64,000 nt of DNA from Acidimangrovimonas pyrenivorans. Lineage in GTDB: Bacteria; Pseudomonadota; Alphaproteobacteria; Rhodobacterales; Rhodobacteraceae. Shown here piece after piece: positions 42,749 to 51,500 of the stretch. A model generated the notes under the pieces. That model did no database searches, was not told the origin of the DNA, and saw nothing but the letters and a program-made list of their open reading frames with translations. The stretch lies in assembly GCF_042643245.1 (NCBI RefSeq), contig NZ_JBHRSK010000007.1, positions 62,001-126,000 of the forward strand, written 5' to 3'. Within the stretch, counting starts at the first letter, position 1. Each line of letters begins with the position of its first letter. The translations under genes were made by a program, and so were the position numbers.

Positions 42749-43900
42749 ATGCAGCCCATCTCCAAGACTTCCCCCCGCCGCCGTGCGACCGCGCTGGCGC
42801 TCGCCGCCGCGATGGCCTCCTCGACCGCGCTGGCCCTGGCGCCCTCGGCCGGCTTCGCCGAACCGCCCGGCGGCTATGCCGACCTGGTGCAGAAAGTCGC
42901 CCCGGCCGTGGTCTATATCGAGGTCACCGAGGGACCGAAACAGACCTCGCAGCAGGACCAGCAGCAGGGCCAGGTGCCGCCGGATTTCCCGTTCCAGCAG
43001 TTCAGCCAGCGGTTCGGCTTCCCGTTCCCCTTCCCCGACATGCGCCAGATGCCGCAGGGCCAGATGCACGGCGTCGGCTCGGGCTTCATCGTCGATCCCT
43101 CGGGCATCATCGTGACCAATAACCACGTCGTCGACCATGCCAATTCGGTGAAGGTCAAGCTGTCGGACGGGCGCGAATTCACCGCCAAGGTGCTGGGCAC
43201 CGATCCGGCGACCGACGTCGCGGTGATCAAGGTGAAGTCCGACAAGCCGCTGCCCTATGTCCAGTTCGGCTCCTCGGCCAAGATGCGGGTCGGCGATGAC
43301 GTGATGGCGGTCGGCAACCCGTTCGGCCTGGGCGGGACGGTGACCACCGGCATCATCTCGGCCAAGGCGCGCGACATCGGCAACGGCAATTACGACAACT
43401 TCCTGCAGACCGACGCCGCGATCAACAAGGGCAACTCGGGCGGGCCGCTGTTCAACGACAACGGCAAGGTGATCGGCATGAACACCGCGATCATCTCGCC
43501 CTCGGGCGGCTCGGTCGGGATCGGCTTCGCCGTGCCCTCGGACCTGGTGCACAAGATCGTCAACGACCTCGAGCATGGCGGCAAGGTCCAGCGCGGCTGG
43601 CTCGGCGTCCAGATCCAGACGGTGACGCCGGACGTCGCCGCCGCCCTCGGGCTCGACAAGCCGCATGGCGCGATGGTGGCGGCGGTGTCGCCCGACAGCC
43701 CGGCCTCGAAGGCCGGCCTCCATCGCGGCGACATCATCACCTCGTTCAACGGCACCGACATCAAGACCATGCACGACCTGCCGCGGGCGGTGGCGATGAC
43801 CGCGCCCAATAGCGACGCCAAGGTCGACGTGCTGCGCGCCGGCAAGCCGATGACCTTCGACGTCTCGGTCGGCACGCTCAAGGCCGACAAGAAGGCCTGA
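42749..43900 (+). CDS. Do/DegP-type periplasmic serine protease with one PDZ domain
   Basis: 383 residues. A signal peptide ends near GFA. The trypsin-like domain has the triad His126 (TNNHVV), Asp156 (ATDVAVIK) and Ser230 (KGNSGGPL). A Gln/Phe/Pro-rich loop (about 67-100) lies between the first strand and the catalytic His, as in DegP's LA loop. One PDZ domain (about 285-375) follows, where DegP has two, so it is closer to a short DegQ/MucD form. ATG 42749 has CAGGAG upstream. Role: periplasmic protein quality control. Confidence 0.92.
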   Translation: MQPISKTSPRRRATALALAAAMASSTALALAPSAGFAEPPGGYADLVQKVAPAVVYIEVTEGPKQTSQQDQQQGQVPPDFPFQQFSQRFGFPFPFPDMRQMPQGQMHGVGSGFIVDPSGIIVTNNHVVDHANSVKVKLSDGREFTAKVLGTDPATDVAVIKVKSDKPLPYVQFGSSAKMRVGDDVMAVGNPFGLGGTVTTGIISAKARDIGNGNYDNFLQTDAAINKGNSGGPLFNDNGKVIGMNTAIISPSGGSVGIGFAVPSDLVHKIVNDLEHGGKVQRGWLGVQIQTVTPDVAAALGLDKPHGAMVAAVSPDSPASKAGLHRGDIITSFNGTDIKTMHDLPRAVAMTAPNSDAKVDVLRAGKPMTFDVSVGTLKADKKA

Positions 43901-44015
43901 ACCGATACAGGCGGGGCTGCCGCTTCCCCGGCCCCGCGCTGACCATCGGCCGCCCGGCATTCGTTCGCACTTCCCCGAACGTCCCGTCCCCTCGGGAAGA
44001 TGCCAGGCCGATGCG

Positions 44016-44054
44016 CGGGTCCGCGTCCCTCCCAATGGGCGCGGACCCGTTTTG
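44016..44054 (+). terminator. Intrinsic terminator after the Do protease gene
   Basis: CGGGTCCGCG and CGCGGACCCG form a perfect 10-bp stem around a 14-base loop, followed by TTTTG. It lies 115 bp past the protease stop. The rest of the gap up to 44327 shows no gene. Confidence 0.8.
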
Positions 44055-44327
44055 TCGTGGCGGCGGGGCCGTGGGAAGCAAGGGGGCAGGCCGAGGCTGT
44101 GCGTCAGGGGGCATGCGCCGCGCAGCGCCTTGTTTCCGCGCGATCAGGGCGGCGCACCCGATTGCGAGACCAACGACCCGGCGTGCAGGCGCGCGCCCCC
44201 TGCCATGCGCGCCGGACCGGCTTTCGCCATTTCCCGCGACGGATCCAGCCGCGTGATCCGTATCAAGGACTCAGCCTCCCGGCCGCGCTATCGGCAGGGG
44301 GCGAAGGGCGTGCGAGAGGACGGAGCG

Positions 44328-45578
44328 ATGGCAGCCAGGCCTGAGGAAATCACCAAGACATTGCAGGGCGGCGGCCACGGCCGTCGGGTTCTGCACTGGG
44401 GGCTGTGGCTGGTCGTCGTCGCCCTCCTGCTGGCCGGCGGCGGCTACTGGTGGGCGCAACGCTCGGCCTCGGCCGAGGTCAGCTATGTCACCGAGCCGGC
44501 CACCCGCGGCCCGCTCACTGTCACCGTCACCGCCACCGGCACCGTCCAGCCGACCAATCAGGTGACGATTTCCTCGGAGCTTTCGGGCACGCTGGCCGAG
44601 GTCGATGTCGATTTCAACGACCAGGTCACCAAGGGCCAGGTGCTGGCCAGGCTCGACACCACCAAGCTGCAGGCGATCGTCGCCAGTTCCGAGGCCTCCG
44701 TCGCCTCGGCCACGGCCGCCGTCGCCCAGGCCGAGGCCAGCCTGACCGAGGCCAAGGAGAATTACGACACCGCGCTGGAACTCGACCGCCGCGGCGTCAC
44801 CACCCATACCAACCTGATCACGGTCACTGCCGCCTATGACCGCGCCAAGGCCTCGGTGGCCATCGCCAGGGCCAACCTGCAGCTCGCCAGCGCCGCGCTG
44901 GCCCAGCAGAAGGCCGATCTGCAAAAGGCGGTGATCCGGTCGCCGATCAACGGCATCGTGCTCGACCGCCAGGCCGATGCCGGCCAGATCGTCGCCTCGT
45001 CGCTTTCCGCCCCCACCCTGTTCACCATCGCCGAGGATCTGCGCCACATGGAACTGCAGGTCGATGTCGACGAGGCCGATATCGGCCAGGTCGCCGTCGG
45101 CCAGGAGGCCAGCTTCACCGTCGACGCCTATCCCGGCCGCAGATTCGCCGCCAGGATCACCCAGGTCCGCTACGCGCCCGAGACGACCGACGGCGTCGTC
45201 ACCTACAAGGCGGTGCTGAGCGTCGACAACGCCGACCTGCTGCTGCGGCCGGGGATGACGGCAACGGCGACGATCGTGGTCAAGAAGCTGGACGACGCGC
45301 TGACGGTGCCGAACGCGGCGCTGCGCTACGCCCCGCCGCAGGTGGTCGAGGACGAGGGCGGCAACGGCAGCGGCCTGCTGGGGCTGCTCATGCCGCACCG
45401 GCGCGGCGGCGAGACGGTGGCCGGAACCGCCGGCCGCGCCGTCTATGTCCTGCGCGACGGCGCCCCCGTCGAGGTGCCGGTGACCAGCGGCGACAGCGAC
45501 GGCAAGCGCACGGCCGTCACCTCGGACGCGCTCAAGGCCGGCGACAAGGTGATCGTCGACCAGAGCGGGGGCCGCTGA
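44328..45578 (+). CDS. MacA-like periplasmic adaptor (HlyD/RND membrane-fusion family)
   Basis: 416 residues from ATG 44328 (GAGAGGACGGAG upstream); the frame opens at 44052 without a good start signal. One N-terminal membrane anchor (WLVVVALLLAGGGYWW), a lipoyl half (GTVQPTNQVTISSELSGTL), a long coiled-coil hairpin (about 110-190), the second lipoyl half (VIRSPINGIVLDRQADAGQIV) and a beta-barrel follow. It should bridge the MacB-like permease to an outer-membrane channel, not present here. The MacB ATPase starts 1 bp after it. Confidence 0.88.
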   Translation: MAARPEEITKTLQGGGHGRRVLHWGLWLVVVALLLAGGGYWWAQRSASAEVSYVTEPATRGPLTVTVTATGTVQPTNQVTISSELSGTLAEVDVDFNDQVTKGQVLARLDTTKLQAIVASSEASVASATAAVAQAEASLTEAKENYDTALELDRRGVTTHTNLITVTAAYDRAKASVAIARANLQLASAALAQQKADLQKAVIRSPINGIVLDRQADAGQIVASSLSAPTLFTIAEDLRHMELQVDVDEADIGQVAVGQEASFTVDAYPGRRFAARITQVRYAPETTDGVVTYKAVLSVDNADLLLRPGMTATATIVVKKLDDALTVPNAALRYAPPQVVEDEGGNGSGLLGLLMPHRRGGETVAGTAGRAVYVLRDGAPVEVPVTSGDSDGKRTAVTSDALKAGDKVIVDQSGGR

Positions 45579-45579
45579 G

Positions 45580-46329
45580 ATGGCCGAAGCTCCCTCCGAC
45601 GCCCCCGCGACCGAGGTCCGGGACACCGCGCCGCTGATCGCGCTGCACGGCATCACCCGGGTCTATGGCAGCGGCGAGGCCGAGGTCCGCGCGCTCGACG
45701 GCGTCGAGCTGGCCATCCGCGAGGGCGAGTTCGTCGCCATCATGGGGCCCTCGGGCTCGGGCAAGTCGACGGCGATGAACATCATCGGCTGCCTCGACCG
45801 GCCGACCGACGGCCATTATCTGTTCAACGGCGTCGAGGTCGCCAACCTGAGCCGCGACCAGCGCGCCCTGCTGCGCCGCCATTACCTCGGCTTCGTCTTC
45901 CAGGGCTTCAACCTGCTGTCGCGCACCACGGCGCTGGAGAATGTCGAGCTGCCGCTGATCTACAAGGGCGTGCCCCGGTCCGAGCGGGTCGAACTGGCCC
46001 GCACCGCCCTCGCCCGCGTCGGGCTCGAAGGCCGCGAGCATCACACGCCGTCGCAGCTTTCCGGCGGCCAGCAGCAGCGGGTGGCGATCGCCCGGGCGCT
46101 GGTCGGATCGCCGATGGTGGTGCTGGCCGACGAGCCGACCGGCAACCTCGACACCCACATGTCGGAAGAGATCATGGAGGTGCTGGAGCAGCTCAACCGC
46201 GACGGGCTGACCATCGTCATGGTGACGCATGAAGAGGACATGGCCCGCCATGCCGGCCGGCTGATCACCTTCATCGACGGCCGCGTCGCCCATGACCACC
46301 AAAACCACCCGGCAGGCGAGGAGGCCTGA
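45580..46329 (+). CDS. MacB-like ABC exporter ATPase
   Basis: 249 residues. Walker A IMGPSGSGKSTAMN, signature QLSGGQQQRVAIARAL, Walker B VVLADEPTGNLD and switch His VTHEED are intact. In E. coli MacB the ATPase and permease are one protein; here they are separate genes, as in many bacteria. Two bases separate it from the permease gene. Confidence 0.92.
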   Translation: MAEAPSDAPATEVRDTAPLIALHGITRVYGSGEAEVRALDGVELAIREGEFVAIMGPSGSGKSTAMNIIGCLDRPTDGHYLFNGVEVANLSRDQRALLRRHYLGFVFQGFNLLSRTTALENVELPLIYKGVPRSERVELARTALARVGLEGREHHTPSQLSGGQQQRVAIARALVGSPMVVLADEPTGNLDTHMSEEIMEVLEQLNRDGLTIVMVTHEEDMARHAGRLITFIDGRVAHDHQNHPAGEEA

Positions 46330-46331
46330 CC

Positions 46332-47537
46332 ATGCTCTGGGAATCGGTCCGCCTCGCCCTGCTCGCCATCCGCCGCAACGCGCTGCGCTCGTTCCTCACC
46401 GTGCTCGGCGTCGTCATCGGCGTGGCGGCGGTGATCGCCATGGTCACCGTCGGCCAGGGCTCGTCCGAGCAGGTCTCGGCCAATGTCGAAAGCCTGGGCA
46501 GCAACGTGCTGATCCTGCGGCCGGGGCGGCGGATGATGGGCCCCGGGACGCGCGAATCCGCCCCCGCCTTCGACCTGCGCGACGTCGAGGCCCTGCGCGA
46601 GCTGGCGGCGGTCGACACCGCCGCCCCGGTCAGCAGCAGCGCCCAGACCGTGGTCTTCGGCAACACCAATGTCAGCACCACCGTGATCGGCACCGACGAC
46701 GCCTACCTGACCGTCTCGAACCACCCGGTGGTGCGCGGCCGTGCCTTCACGGATACCGAGGAACGGGCCGGCAGCGCCGTCTGCATCATCGGCGAGACGG
46801 TGCGCCAGGCGCTGTTCGGCAATACCGACCCGACCGGAGAGGTGATCCGGCTGAAGACCATCTCCTGCCGCGTCGTCGGGCTGCTCAAGGCCAAGGGTGC
46901 CTCGTCCTTCGGCCGCGACCAGGACGACACGATCCTGGTGCCGATCCGCATGCTGCAACGCCGGATAACCGGCAACCGCGACGTCTCGTCGATCTCGCTT
47001 GCCCTGCGCTCGGGGGTCTCGTCCGAACGCGGCATTCGCGATATCGAGGCGCTGATGCGCGAGCGGCGCAAGATCGCCATCGGCGAGGAGGACAATTTCA
47101 GCGTCACCGACATGAAGGAAATCTCGTCGATGCTGACCGGCATCAACGACGTGCTGACCGGCCTTCTCTCCTCGGTGGCGGCGGTCAGCCTGCTGGTCGG
47201 CGGCATCGGCATCATGAACATCATGCTGGTCTCGGTGACCGAGCGCACGCGCGAGATCGGTATCCGGCTGGCGGTCGGCGCCCAGGCCCGCCAGGTGCTG
47301 ACCCAATTCCTGGTCGAGGCGGTGGTGCTGTCGGTGCTGGGCGGCGTGATCGGCATCCTGCTGGGGCTCGGGCTGGCGGCGGTGGCGTCGCAGGTGATGT
47401 CGATCCCCTTCGCGCCCGACCCGCTGGTGGTGCTGATGGCCTTCGCCTTCTCGGCCGTCGTCGGCGTCATCTTCGGCTATTTCCCGGCCCGCGCGGCGGC
47501 AAGGCTCGACCCGATCGAGGCGCTGCGGCATCTGTAG
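46332..47537 (+). CDS. MacB-like ABC exporter permease (FtsX family)
   Basis: 401 residues. N-terminal segment LRSFLTVLGVVIGVAAVIAM, MacB periplasmic core (GQGSSEQVSANVESLGSNVL, SVTDMKEISSML) and three C-terminal segments with LVSVTERTREIGIRLAVGA. With the adjacent adaptor it forms a type VII-like exporter for peptides, macrolides or lipids. Substrate not predictable. Confidence 0.92.
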   Translation: MLWESVRLALLAIRRNALRSFLTVLGVVIGVAAVIAMVTVGQGSSEQVSANVESLGSNVLILRPGRRMMGPGTRESAPAFDLRDVEALRELAAVDTAAPVSSSAQTVVFGNTNVSTTVIGTDDAYLTVSNHPVVRGRAFTDTEERAGSAVCIIGETVRQALFGNTDPTGEVIRLKTISCRVVGLLKAKGASSFGRDQDDTILVPIRMLQRRITGNRDVSSISLALRSGVSSERGIRDIEALMRERRKIAIGEEDNFSVTDMKEISSMLTGINDVLTGLLSSVAAVSLLVGGIGIMNIMLVSVTERTREIGIRLAVGAQARQVLTQFLVEAVVLSVLGGVIGILLGLGLAAVASQVMSIPFAPDPLVVLMAFAFSAVVGVIFGYFPARAAARLDPIEALRHL

Positions 47538-47666
47538 TAGAGGTTGCCGAGCTCGGGTGCAGGCGCTCGCCCTGCGCGGTTCTCGCGCGCACCGGGCGGA
47601 GGGGCGCAGAACACCGGTGACGGCTTCCCTCCGCCCCGGACACGATAGGGTTTCGAGATCTTCCAA

Positions 47667-47697
47667 AGAAAAAGGCTGCCGCAATGCGACAGCCTCT
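47667..47697 (-). terminator. Intrinsic terminator of the EF-hand gene
   Basis: On the minus strand AGGCTGTCGC-ATT-GCGGCAGCCT forms a stem with one mismatch followed by TTTTTC. It starts 23 bp past the EF-hand stop. The exporter operon converges on it from the other side. Confidence 0.8.
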
Positions 47698-47720
47698 TCC
47701 GGGTCCGCCCCTGGCGCCGG

Positions 47721-47957
47721 TTATTCGCCGATCACGCCCGCGTCGATGGCAGCGCCCAGCTCTTCCGGGCTGACCGCGCCGTCGCCGTCGGTATCGATGG
47801 CGGCGAAGGTCTCTTCGCTGAGGCCGGGATAGGCCGCGGCCAGTTCTTCCATCGAATAGACGCCGTTGCCGTCGCTGTCTTCGAGGACGGTTTCGGCATG
47901 AACCTGAGCCGCAGCCAGCGCCAGCATGGCGCCGAGGGTCAGAACGAGTTTCTTCAT
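47721..47957 (-). CDS. Small secreted EF-hand protein
   Basis: 78 residues from ATG 47957 (ACAGGAA upstream). A signal peptide ends near VHA. Two complete EF-hand loops follow: Asp27-Glu38 (DSDGNGVYSMEE) and Asp55-Glu66 (DTDGDGAVSPEE), each with Asp or Asn at positions 1, 3 and 5, Gly at 6 and Glu at 12. It should bind two Ca2+ in the periplasm; function unknown. Single-gene unit with its own terminator. Confidence 0.88.
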   Translation of the reverse strand: MKKLVLTLGAMLALAAAQVHAETVLEDSDGNGVYSMEELAAAYPGLSEETFAAIDTDGDGAVSPEELGAAIDAGVIGE

Positions 47958-48274
47958 TTCCTGTGAACTCCAGAGGAAAACGGCCCGCGGCCGCGCGCGA
48001 AGGCCTGCGCCTTCAAGCGGTGCTTCTAGCACCGAATCGCGCCGCCCCTGAGCGGAATCTTCGGCCCCGCCCCGGCCATCGGCGCCAAAGCGCGCATCGC
48101 CGTAACACTCTGTGATAAGGTGGTTTTTCCGGATCGTGGCGGCCGCCCTCGGCGCCCTCCGGCGGCACGCGGGAGAGCCCGAGTCCGGACATTGATCCGG
48201 CCGTTGAAAAGATTGGCGAATTTTCCTCTTGCAGCCGCCGCGCGGATTTCCTAAATCACCGCTCACCCAAGGAT
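47958..48274. other. Intergenic region between EF-hand gene and tRNA-Gly
   Basis: 317 bases. It must contain the EF-hand promoter (minus strand) and a tRNA promoter; the segment TGATAAGGTGGTTTTTCCGG near 48111 is AT-richer than its surroundings. I see no ORF with genome-like codon use. Confidence 0.5.
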
Positions 48275-48349
48275 GCGGGCGTAGCTCAGGGGTAGAGCAT
48301 TACCTTGCCAAGGTAAGGGTCGTGAGTTCGAATCTCATCGCCCGCTCCA
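48275..48349 (+). tRNA. tRNA-Gly (anticodon GCC), copy 1
   Basis: 75 nt with CCA. Acceptor GCGGGCG/CGCCCGC, anticodon loop TTGCCAA, T-loop GTTCGAATC. Followed at 48356 by its own terminator. Confidence 0.97.
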
Positions 48350-48355
48350 ATTTAC

Positions 48356-48382
48356 AAAGGGCACCGGCTGCGGTGCCCTTTT
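48356..48382 (+). terminator. Terminator after tRNA-Gly copy 1
   Basis: AAAGGGCACCG and CGGTGCCCTTTT form a perfect stem with a GCTG loop, ending in TTTTG. Begins 7 bp after the tRNA. Confidence 0.9.
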
Positions 48383-48571
48383 GTATTTCCGGCCTCTCCA
48401 ATACCTGCCGATCGCTGCGGTGTCCGTTCCGGCCCCGCGCTCCCCCGGCGCAAAGGCCCGGGGCACGGGAACCGGCCCCTGACCTTCCGCCTGCCCCGAT
48501 TTTCTGCCCCGCACGACGAAGATTCGGCTTGCAGCCCCCGCCCGCCCCCGCTATCAGATGCGCCACGGAGC

Positions 48572-48646
48572 GCGGGCGTAGCTCAGGGGTAGAGCATTAC
48601 CTTGCCAAGGTAAGGGTCGTGAGTTCGAATCTCATCGCCCGCTCCA
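48572..48646 (+). tRNA. tRNA-Gly (anticodon GCC), copy 2
   Basis: Base-for-base identical to copy 1 over all 75 nt, but with different flanks, so only the gene itself is duplicated. It lies 104 bp upstream of hisB with no terminator seen between. Confidence 0.97.
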
Positions 48647-48750
48647 ATCTTCCCGACATTCGGTGACAGACAGGCGCAGCAAGTGCTGCCCTCTTCCCAT
48701 GTCCGCCCGCCGCCCCTATAACCGCGCCGGACCCACAAGGGAGACGCCGG

Positions 48751-49338
48751 ATGCGCAAGGCCGAGATCAGCCGCAACACCGCCGAGACCGAGATCACCGT
48801 CACGGTCGATCTCGACGGCACGGGCCGTTACGACATGCAGACGGGCGTGGGCTTCTTCGACCACATGCTCGACCAGCTGGCGCGGCATTCGCTGATCGAC
48901 ATCACCGTGCGCGCCAAGGGCGACCTGCATATCGACGACCACCACACGGTCGAGGATACCGGCATCACGCTGGGCCAGGCGCTGGCCCGGGCGCTCGGCG
49001 ACAAGCGCGGCATCCGGCGCTACGGCTCCTGCCTGCTGCCGATGGACGACGCGCTGGTGCGCGCCGCGCTCGACCTCTCGGGCCGGCCCTACCTGGTCTG
49101 GAACGTCGAGCTGCCGACCGCCAAGATCGGCAGTTTCGACACCGAGCTGGTGCGCGAGTTCTTCCAGGCGCTGTCGACCCATGCCGGCATCACCCTGCAT
49201 GTCGACGCGCTGCACGGTATCAACAGCCACCACATCGCCGAGGCGGCGTTCAAGGCCGTCGCCCGGGCGCTGCGCGAGGCGGTCGAGACCGATCCGCGCA
49301 AGGGCGACACGATCCCCTCGACCAAGGGGGCGCTCTAG
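48751..49338 (+). CDS. hisB: HisB, imidazoleglycerol-phosphate dehydratase
   Basis: 195 residues, monofunctional form. Metal-binding motifs FFDHMLDQLARHS and DDHHTVEDTGI in the first half are repeated as GINSHHIAEAAFKAVARALR in the second. It ends GDTIPSTKGAL as typical. Sixth step of histidine synthesis, on an Mn2+ cluster. First his gene of the run hisB-hisH-hisA-hisF-hisE. Confidence 0.97.
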   Translation: MRKAEISRNTAETEITVTVDLDGTGRYDMQTGVGFFDHMLDQLARHSLIDITVRAKGDLHIDDHHTVEDTGITLGQALARALGDKRGIRRYGSCLLPMDDALVRAALDLSGRPYLVWNVELPTAKIGSFDTELVREFFQALSTHAGITLHVDALHGINSHHIAEAAFKAVARALREAVETDPRKGDTIPSTKGAL

Positions 49339-49352
49339 GCGGCGACGGGGTC

Positions 49353-49426
49353 AGGGGGCCGTCTGCCCCCTCTTCGCGCCAGGGCGCGAATTCACCCCCC
49401 GAGGATATTTTTGAGCAGAAAGAAGG
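49353..49426 (+). repeat. Dispersed intergenic repeat, copy 3
   Basis: GC hairpins (AGGGGGCCGTCTGCCCCCT and GCGCCAGGGCGC) are followed by CCCCCCGAGGATATTTTTGAG and CAGAAAGAAGG. The layout equals copy 1 at 4871; it sits between hisB and hisH. Confidence 0.6.
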
Positions 49427-49466
49427 CCGCTCGCGGGCGGCGCTTCGGGCGGACAGGAGAGCGGCA

Positions 49467-50105
49467 ATGCTGACGGCGATCATCGATTACGAGTCGGGCA
49501 ACCTGCACTCGGCCCAGAAGGCCTTCGAGCGGGTGGCGCGCGAGACCGGGGCGGGCGAGGTCAGGGTGACCTCGGACCCCGAGACGGTGCGCGGCGCCGA
49601 CCGGATCGTGCTCCCGGGAGACGGCGCCTTCCCGGCCTGCCGGCGCCAGCTATTCGACCATCGCGGGCTGTTCGAGGCGATGGAAGAGGCGGTGATCAAG
49701 GGCGGCCGGCCCTTCCTCGGCATCTGCATCGGGATGCAGATGATGGCGACGCGCGGGCTGGAATACGAGGAGACGCCGGGCTTCGACTGGATCGCCGGCG
49801 AGGTGGTGAAGATCGCGCCCAGCGACCCGGCGCTGAAGGTGCCGCATATGGGCTGGAACGACCTGGTGATCGACCATCCCCACCCGGTGCTGGACGGCCT
49901 CGCCACCGGCGACCACGCCTATTTCGTCCATTCCTACCATTTCCGTGTCGCCGACCCGGCCCAGCGGCTGGCCCATTGCGACTACGGCGGCGAGATCACC
50001 GCCATCGTCGGCCGCGACACCATGGTCGGCACCCAGTTCCACCCCGAGAAGAGCCAGGCCAACGGGCTCAAGCTGATCGCGAATTTCCTGAACTGGAAGC
50101 CGTGA
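49467..50105 (+). CDS. hisH: HisH, glutaminase subunit of imidazole glycerol phosphate synthase
   Basis: 212 residues from ATG 49467 (ACAGGAGAG upstream). Class I amidotransferase: oxyanion strand VLPGDGAFPAC, nucleophile Cys87 in LGICIGMQMM, and His/Glu in QFHPEKSQ near the C-terminus. It supplies ammonia to HisF. Confidence 0.96.
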   Translation: MLTAIIDYESGNLHSAQKAFERVARETGAGEVRVTSDPETVRGADRIVLPGDGAFPACRRQLFDHRGLFEAMEEAVIKGGRPFLGICIGMQMMATRGLEYEETPGFDWIAGEVVKIAPSDPALKVPHMGWNDLVIDHPHPVLDGLATGDHAYFVHSYHFRVADPAQRLAHCDYGGEITAIVGRDTMVGTQFHPEKSQANGLKLIANFLNWKP

Positions 50106-50115
50106 GGCGCCCCCC

Positions 50116-50514
50116 CTACTTCACCCGGGTCCAGTTGCCGCCGTTGCGGCAGATGAGACCGCCCAGGACGCAGCCCGAGACGGCGAGCTTGTTCCCCGTC
50201 AGCTGCATCTTCGAGCTGTAGGTCTTGTCGCGGTCGGGCGACCAGATCTTGCCGTCGCCATAGGCGCCGTTGCCCTGCGCGACCATGTCCCAGACGATGC
50301 GCTTGCCGGTATTGGGCGAGTCCAGCACCTTGCCGTCGGGGCCGAAGGACTTGATCAGCGTGCCGCAATACTTGGCGCCGCAGGGCACGATCTGGATATA
50401 GCCGAAATTGCCGTTGTCGTCGGGCTTGGTCTGCCAGGTGCCTTCGACCGGGTCGGCCAGCACCGGGGCGGCGAGGCCGGCCAGCAGCAGCGCGGCAAGA
50501 GCGAGTTTCTTCAT
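50116..50514 (-). CDS. DUF2147 secreted protein
   Basis: 132 residues from ATG 50514 (GGGAGG upstream). A signal peptide ends at VLA. The mature part DPVEGTWQTKPDDNGNFGYIQIVPCGAKYCGTLI and YSSKMQLTGNKLAVSGCVLGG fits DUF2147, a periplasmic or surface beta-barrel-like family of unknown function with two cysteine pairs. It lies against the his genes between hisH and hisA, so hisA needs its own promoter or read-through. Confidence 0.85.
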   Translation of the reverse strand: MKKLALAALLLAGLAAPVLADPVEGTWQTKPDDNGNFGYIQIVPCGAKYCGTLIKSFGPDGKVLDSPNTGKRIVWDMVAQGNGAYGDGKIWSPDRDKTYSSKMQLTGNKLAVSGCVLGGLICRNGGNWTRVK

Positions 50515-50674
50515 GGTTTCCTCCCTGATCCTCGGCGGCATCTTCCGCCACGGCGGGGTTTCAGGCAAGCGTGACGTGGCGCCGCCCGGCCCGGCCGCCT
50601 GCGCCGCTGCGCCGCCTTTGCAATCACCCCCGCGCTGTGCCAAAGACCGGGCGAGCCAGCGAAGGAATGTTCCG

Positions 50675-51394
50675 ATGATCCTCTACCCCGCCATCGACCT
50701 CAAGGACGGCAATTGCGTGCGCCTCTACAAGGGCGAGATGGAGCAGGCGACGGTGTTCAACGACGACCCGGCGGCGCAGGCCCGCGCCTTCGTCGAGGCG
50801 GGTTGCGAATGGCTTCACCTCGTCGACCTCAACGGCGCCTTCGCCGGCGCCCCGGTCAATGCCGCGGCGGTCGAGGCGATCCTGGCGGCGGCCGACGTGC
50901 CGGCCCAGCTCGGCGGCGGCATCCGCGACATGGCGACGATCGAGGCCTGGCTCGACAAGGGCCTCGCCCGGGTCATCCTCGGCACCGTGGCGGTCGAGAA
51001 CCCGGCGCTGGTGCGCGAGGCGGCGCTGGCCTTCCCCGGCCAGGTCGCCGTCGGTATCGATGCCCGCGAGGGCCGCGTCGCGACCAAGGGCTGGGCCGAG
51101 GAGACCGACGTCATGGTCACCGACCTCGCCCGCAGCTACGAGGATGCCGGGGTGGCGGCGATCATCTATACCGACATCAACCGCGACGGCGCCATGCAGG
51201 GCCCGAATATCGAGGCCACCGCCGCCCTCGCCCGTGCCGTCACCATCCCGGTGATCGCCTCGGGCGGGGTCTCGTCGTTGGCCGACCTGATCGCCCTGCG
51301 CGACACCGGCGCCATCGCCGGCGCGATCTCGGGCCGCGCCCTCTACGACGGCGCGCTCGACCTGAAACAGGCACTGGCGGCGCTGAAAGGCTGA
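50675..51394 (+). CDS. hisA: HisA, ProFAR isomerase
   Basis: 239 residues from ATG 50675 (GAAGGA upstream). Beta/alpha barrel with catalytic Asp in LYPAIDLKDGNCVRL and Asp in IIYTDINRDGAMQGPN, phosphate loops QLGGGIRD and IASGGVSS. Fourth step of histidine synthesis. Confidence 0.97.
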   Translation: MILYPAIDLKDGNCVRLYKGEMEQATVFNDDPAAQARAFVEAGCEWLHLVDLNGAFAGAPVNAAAVEAILAAADVPAQLGGGIRDMATIEAWLDKGLARVILGTVAVENPALVREAALAFPGQVAVGIDAREGRVATKGWAEETDVMVTDLARSYEDAGVAAIIYTDINRDGAMQGPNIEATAALARAVTIPVIASGGVSSLADLIALRDTGAIAGAISGRALYDGALDLKQALAALKG

Positions 51395-51397
51395 GCC

Positions 51398-51446
51398 ATT
51401 TCTTCTTTGCCAAAATACTCCGGGGTGCGGGGCAGAGCCCCGCTCC
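51398..51446 (-). repeat. Dispersed intergenic repeat, copy 4
   Basis: TTTCTTCTTTGCCAAAATAC, then TCCGGGG, and a GC hairpin (GCGGGGCAGAGCCCCGC). Nearly identical in its core to copy 2 at 37091, same orientation. Between hisA and hisF. Confidence 0.65.
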
Positions 51447-51500
51447 CACCGCTGGCCACAGGCGCCGACAGACGATAAGACAGGCGCGAAGGAGACCGAG

